Shown piece by piece: positions 60,263-64,000 of a stretch of 64,000 bases of DNA (position 1 is the stretch's first letter; the number at the start of each line of letters is the position of its first letter). Under the pieces are notes generated by a model. That model was not told the DNA's origin. It was given only the letters and a program-made list of their open reading frames with translations, and made no database searches. This DNA comes from JAWKMZ01 sp041391965. Its GTDB lineage: Bacteria; Bacteroidota; Bacteroidia; Flavobacteriales; Flavobacteriaceae. A program made the translations under genes and the position numbers. The stretch is taken from NCBI GenBank assembly GCA_041391965.1, contig JAWKMZ010000001.1, positions 62,001 to 126,000 on the forward strand, read 5' to 3'.

Positions 60263-61447
60263 ATGAGTTTACTTTCAGATAGAATTTTAAACATGTCTAC
60301 CTCTGCCACTTTAGCCATGGCAGCAAAAGCAAGAGAATTAAGAACAGAAGGCAAAGACATTATAGGCTTAAGCTTAGGCGAACCCGATTTTAATACACCA
60401 GATTATATTAAAGAAGCTGCCATACAAGCTATTAATGACAATTACAGTGCTTACACACCTGTTGATGGTTATGTTGAACTTAAAGAAGCGATTATCACAA
60501 AATTTAAACGTGATAATGGATTAACCTATACACTACCACAAATAGTGGTCTCTACAGGCGCCAAACAAGCCTTGGCTAATTTGGCCGCAGTGATGATTAA
60601 TAAAGGTGATGAAGTTATTTTGCCTTGTCCTTATTGGGTAAGTTATGCCGATTTGGTAAAACTAAATGATGGTGTACCCGTTGAAGTTAAAACAACTATT
60701 GCAACAGATTTTAAAATGACAGCTCAGCAATTGGAGGCTGCTATTACACCAAAAACAAAAATGCTTTGGTACAGCTCACCTTGCAACCCGAGTGGTTCTG
60801 TTTATAGCAAAGAAGAACTGCGCGCTTTGGCTGATGTGCTTCAAAAGCATCCAAATATTATCGTTGTTTCTGATGAAATCTATGAACATATCAATTTTAT
60901 TGACCAACATGCAAGCATGGCACAATTTGATGATATGTACGACCGAACTGTCACAGTCAATGGCGTTTCTAAAGCCTTTGCCATGACAGGATGGAGAATT
61001 GGATACATTGGTGGTCCAGAAAAAATAGCAAGAGCTTGCAACAAAATGCAAGGTCAAATTACAAGTGGCGCCAATTGTATTGCCCAACGTGCTGTCATTA
61101 CCGCTTTAAACGAATCGCCGTCAAGAGTTCAATATATGATTGATGAGTTTAAAGTACGACGAGATTTAATTCTTAATTTACTAAAAGACGTTCCAAACTT
61201 TAAAACCAACACACCAGAAGGCGCTTTTTATGTATTCCCAAATATTTCTGCTTATTTCGGAAAGACACTTCGTGGTAAAACTATTAACAATGCTTCTGAT
61301 TTTTCTATGTATTTATTGGAAGAAGCTTTAGTAGCAACCGTTGATGGCGAAGCTTTTGGAAATCCAGATTGTATCAGAATTTCGTATGCTGCATCTCAAG
61401 AGCAAATTATAGAAGCAATCAAGCGTATCAAAGCAGCACTTAGCTAA
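60263..61447 (+). CDS. PLP-dependent aminotransferase, aspartate type
   Basis: A 394-aa class I aminotransferase (Ib-type aspartate/prephenate group by similarity). The PLP lysine is Lys237 in NGVSKAFAMTGWRIGY. CNPSGS (174-179) and SDEIYEH (203-209) are intact. The N-terminal GLSLGEPDFNTP matches AspC-like enzymes of thermophiles and flavobacteria. It is likely cotranscribed with the desaturase gene 14 bp upstream and ends at a good terminator. Confidence 0.93.
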   Translation: MSLLSDRILNMSTSATLAMAAKARELRTEGKDIIGLSLGEPDFNTPDYIKEAAIQAINDNYSAYTPVDGYVELKEAIITKFKRDNGLTYTLPQIVVSTGAKQALANLAAVMINKGDEVILPCPYWVSYADLVKLNDGVPVEVKTTIATDFKMTAQQLEAAITPKTKMLWYSSPCNPSGSVYSKEELRALADVLQKHPNIIVVSDEIYEHINFIDQHASMAQFDDMYDRTVTVNGVSKAFAMTGWRIGYIGGPEKIARACNKMQGQITSGANCIAQRAVITALNESPSRVQYMIDEFKVRRDLILNLLKDVPNFKTNTPEGAFYVFPNISAYFGKTLRGKTINNASDFSMYLLEEALVATVDGEAFGNPDCIRISYAASQEQIIEAIKRIKAALS

Positions 61448-61469
61448 AAAATAAATTTTCATAAATTTA

Positions 61470-61505
61470 AAATCCGCAACATCTCTTGTTTTGCGGATTT
61501 TTTTA
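61470..61505 (+). terminator. Intrinsic terminator after the aminotransferase
   Basis: A perfect 10-bp stem (aaatccgcaa 61470-61479 with 61491-61500), an 11-nt loop and eight T. The convergent small gene ends right after it. Confidence 0.88.
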
Positions 61506-61506
61506 T

Positions 61507-61773
61507 TTAGATAAAAGTGATTAACAAAACAAACGCTACTAAAAGTAAAGTCCAAATGACACCTTGTTTTATAACTCTTTTTTTTTGTTCTTTTTTTAAT
61601 CGTTCTCTAATTTCTTGTAATATTTCAGGAGTCGCTTTTGGAAAGTTGTATTCAGGCTTGCTGTGTGAACCATAACCTCCTAAGGTTTTTTTAAATTTCT
61701 TCCTACTTGAACGCATCTTTTCATTATTCTTAATGATGGCAATCATTGATTGCACTGATCCTCCAAAACCCAT
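61507..61773 (-). CDS. Small membrane protein of unknown function
   Basis: About 88 aa. It starts MGFGGSVQSMIAIIKNNEKM, followed by a basic stretch (RSSRKKFKKTLGGYG), a helical charged middle (EILQEIRERLKKEQKKRV) and one C-terminal hydrophobic span (WTLLLVAFVLLITFI). The form beginning at 61827 is rejected because the added residues are unlike the family. Short proteins with this opening are recurrent in flavobacteria, but no function is known. A 195-bp spacer to trkH shows no other gene. Confidence 0.7.
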   Translation of the reverse strand: MGFGGSVQSMIAIIKNNEKMRSSRKKFKKTLGGYGSHSKPEYNFPKATPEILQEIRERLKKEQKKRVIKQGVIWTLLLVAFVLLITFI

Positions 61774-61968
61774 AATTTCTATGCTTAAAATGATTAAATT
61801 TAAGATATACAATACCACACAACACATTGAAATATGCTGAAACGTGTGTATTAAAACATAAAAGATGTCAATTGAGATTAGCTCAAGAACAATCAGTTAA
61901 AGTTCCATAAAAGCTGCTTTACTTAATAAGTAGTCGTTTTGTTGAAAATGTTACATTCAAAAAAGCAA

Positions 61969-63462
61969 TTATCGGTTTCTCCAGAAAAAAGGTGTTAACA
62001 AAATAAGAACTGTAAATAGCTCTAAACGTCCTATCAACATCAAAAAAGAAGCCCACCATTGCGCTAAAGGTGGTAATGCAGCATAGTTATTGACAGGTCC
62101 AAAAACACCAAGTGCAGGACCAATATTACCCAAACTTGAAGCAGACAACCCAACAGACGATTGAAAATCTATTGCAAACATAGAAAACACCAAAGCACCT
62201 ATAATAAAAGAGAGCATATACAAAATAAAAAACCCAAGAACATTAAATACAATATCGCCATTAACAGCTCTTTTATTATAGCGTACTGGCAAAATGGCAT
62301 TAGGATGTAAGGCTCTTTTAAACTCCAAAAACCCATTTTTAATAAGAATCATATGTCTTACAACCTTAACACCTCCAGAGGTACTACCAGCAGAACCTCC
62401 CAAAAACATAATTCCGAAGAAAAAGACGACTAAAAATGGTGTCCATAACGTATAATCTGCTGATATAAATCCTGTCGTAGTAATAATGGTCAACACCTGA
62501 AACAGCGCATGCCTAAAAGCGCCTTCTGCACGTCCTAAAACCATAGGATGGTTTATGGTTGATAGTGACAAATCGGCTCTAAAATAAATAATAAGTGCTG
62601 CAATAATGGTAAAAGTTGCAATAAACCTAAAATACCATCGCAACTCTTCATCTTGCAATGCTTTTTGTACTCTCCCTTTAAAGGCATAGTAACTCAACAC
62701 AAAGTTTGTGCCTGCCAAAAACATAAACAAAATAATAATATATTGAATAATAGGTTGATGATTCCAATAGGCTACACTTGCATTTTTTGTTGAAAATCCA
62801 CCAGTAGATAAGGTGCTCATTGAGTGATTAATAGCATCAAAAAAAGACATACCTGCCACTTTTAATAGGATGGTTTCTGCAACCGTATATCCAAAATAAA
62901 TGAGCCATAAACGCTTTGCTGTATCTGTAATCCGTGGATGTAATTTATCAGCACTTGGTCCTGGAGCTTCGGCTGCAAAAAGCTGCATTCCACCAATTCC
63001 TAAAAGAGGTAAAATAGCAATAGCCAAAACAATAATTCCCATACCACCAATCCAATGGGTTGTGCTACGCCAAAACAAAACACCTTTGGGTACTATTTCA
63101 ATATCATTCAAAATAGTGGCTCCAGTTGTTGTATAGCCAGACATGGTTTCAAAAAAAGCGCTTGTAAAACTTGGGATAGCATGTGTTACTATATAAGGCA
63201 AAGCTCCAGATGCTGCCATCACAATCCACCCAAACGTGACCACCACGTAACCTTCGCGTTTGTTCATTTCTTTACGATGCTTTTTTGTTAAAACCATCAT
63301 AAAAACACCTAAAATCAATATGGCAACACCTGATAAAAGCAACTCAAAAGTGACGCCATCTTTATAAATCCAACTTACCAAAGTAGCAAGTAGCATAAAG
63401 CCACCATTAAATAATAACAGTAACCCAAAAAAGTGAAAAATGATTTTATAGTTAATTTTCAT
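61969..63462 (-). CDS. trkH: Trk-type potassium uptake channel TrkH
   Basis: A 497-aa membrane protein with four M-P-M repeats. Selectivity-filter-like segments are YTTTGATILND, STLSTGGFSTK, TTTGFISADY and SSLGNIGPALG. It forms the K+ pore gated by the cytosolic TrkA, whose gene precedes it by 7 bp on the same strand. Confidence 0.96.
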   Translation of the reverse strand: MKINYKIIFHFFGLLLLFNGGFMLLATLVSWIYKDGVTFELLLSGVAILILGVFMMVLTKKHRKEMNKREGYVVVTFGWIVMAASGALPYIVTHAIPSFTSAFFETMSGYTTTGATILNDIEIVPKGVLFWRSTTHWIGGMGIIVLAIAILPLLGIGGMQLFAAEAPGPSADKLHPRITDTAKRLWLIYFGYTVAETILLKVAGMSFFDAINHSMSTLSTGGFSTKNASVAYWNHQPIIQYIIILFMFLAGTNFVLSYYAFKGRVQKALQDEELRWYFRFIATFTIIAALIIYFRADLSLSTINHPMVLGRAEGAFRHALFQVLTIITTTGFISADYTLWTPFLVVFFFGIMFLGGSAGSTSGGVKVVRHMILIKNGFLEFKRALHPNAILPVRYNKRAVNGDIVFNVLGFFILYMLSFIIGALVFSMFAIDFQSSVGLSASSLGNIGPALGVFGPVNNYAALPPLAQWWASFLMLIGRLELFTVLILLTPFFWRNR

Positions 63463-63469
63463 GCAGTGT

Positions 63470-64000
63470 TTAAAAGAAAAACTTTTCTACTTCTGTAATC
63501 GATCTTGGCAAACAACACACCACAACCCTATCACCAGATTGCACTTTGAAATCACCTAAAGGAATAATGCCTTCACCATGTCTAATAACACCTCCAATAA
63601 TAGCAGAACGCGGAAAGTTTAAATCTTTAATCATTTTATTAGTGATTTTTGAGTTTGTTTTTACTACAAACTCCAATAATTCCGCATTCATAGTATTGAG
63701 CTTGGTCATTGCAACCACCTCTCCTTTACGTATATATCTAAAAATATTGTTAGCTGCCAATAATTTTTTATTGATTAGTGTATCTATTCCTATAGATTGT
63801 GATAATTGGTAATAGTCCATATTTTCTACCAAAGCTATCGTTTTTTTAACTCCTTTAGATTTAGCAACTAAACAAGACATAATATTAGTTTCCGAATTTC
63901 CTGTCACTGATATAAATGCGTCCATTTTTGAGATACTTTCTTCTTCAAGCAACTCTACATTGCGTCCATCGCCATTAATTACTAAGGCATTTGGCAATTC
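63470..64000 (-). CDS. trkA: TrkA, NAD-binding regulator of potassium uptake (partial)
   Basis: The C-terminal 175 residues or so of a TrkA protein; the frame stays open to the window edge, so the true start lies outside. The visible part has the end of an RCK/Rossmann domain (LVINGDGRNVELLEEESISK, ISVTGNSETNIMSCL) and a TrkA_C domain (VKTNSKITNKMIKDL, PLGDFKVQSGDRVVVCCL). A full TrkA is about 450-490 aa. The 7-bp gap to trkH indicates one operon. Confidence 0.95.
   Translation of the reverse strand, partial: ELPNALVINGDGRNVELLEEESISKMDAFISVTGNSETNIMSCLVAKSKGVKKTIALVENMDYYQLSQSIGIDTLINKKLLAANNIFRYIRKGEVVAMTKLNTMNAELLEFVVKTNSKITNKMIKDLNFPRSAIIGGVIRHGEGIIPLGDFKVQSGDRVVVCCLPRSITEVEKFFF

Noticed and set aside
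1..64000. CRISPR array, prophage, insertion sequence or replication origin
   Set aside because: No regularly spaced repeats, phage structural genes, transposase or dnaA/ori-like arrangement were found on either strand.

Overview
The window is chromosomal DNA from a member of the Bacteroidota, most likely a marine-type Flavobacteriaceae. The evidence is the low GC content and AT-rich spacers, repeated TAnnTTTG minus-7 promoter boxes in place of a sigma-70 minus-10, and weak Shine-Dalgarno signals with several TTG/GTG starts. It also carries type IX secretion parts (a plug protein and a T9SS sorting tail), a six-gene Na+-pumping NADH:quinone reductase, and many flavobacterial lipoproteins. I cannot name the genus from sequence alone. 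No phage, IS element or CRISPR array was seen. The window is densely coding, with no gene-free stretch above 300 bp.

Layout. 1-8.1 kb: PDZ/aspartyl protease, aminotransferase, murB, an ECF sigma/anti-sigma pair, aquaporin, a small membrane protein, a GT2 glycosyltransferase and a second ECF sigma without a recognisable anti-sigma partner. 8.1-16.8 kb: lipA-gap (overlapping), a TPR hybrid histidine kinase, lpxK, a Nif3-like protein with a cysteine-free zinc-ribbon-type partner, an exported MsrA and a lipoprotein. 16.9-25.6 kb: a small Fe-S protein, then a kynurenine degradation cluster (kynU, kmo, RidA-type deaminase, aminomuconate-semialdehyde dehydrogenase, atypical SDR, 3-hydroxyanthranilate dioxygenase, ACMSD decarboxylase), ending in an unidentified polytopic membrane protein. 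25.7-33.7 kb: POT peptide transporter, O-methyltransferase, TatA, an M1 peptidase followed by three small secreted-protein genes, PepE and a tRNA-Gly. 33.8-39.4 kb: GNAT, M48 protease, ankyrin protein, gpmI, HAD-like protein, map, a decayed GxxExxY gene with inverted flanks, and a methyltransferase. 39.4-49.0 kb: apbE, two conserved small proteins, two lipoproteins and nqrABCDEF on the minus strand. 49.2-64 kb: T9SS plug protein, apaG, pruA, a T9SS-secreted lipase-like protein, an Omp28/TlpA/DUF6029 cluster, rsmG, desaturase, aminotransferase, and trkH with a partial trkA.

How the genes work together. The kynurenine genes would take kynurenine through 3-hydroxykynurenine and 3-hydroxyanthranilate, then by ring cleavage and decarboxylation to 2-aminomuconate semialdehyde, 2-aminomuconate and its deaminated product. 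Tryptophan dioxygenase, kynurenine formamidase and the steps after deamination are not in the window. ApbE lies close to nqr and is expected to attach FMN covalently to NqrB and NqrC, so the two loci form one respiratory module. Peptide use (M1, PepE, POT transporter) and proline catabolism (PruA) fit a protein- and amino-acid-degrading lifestyle.

The least explained items are the SDR that lacks the usual Tyr-x3-Lys, the cysteine-free CT398-like protein, the membrane protein ending the kynurenine cluster, the deleted GxxExxY cassette, and two genes whose start codon lies only 4 nt after a minus-7 box, which suggests leaderless transcripts.
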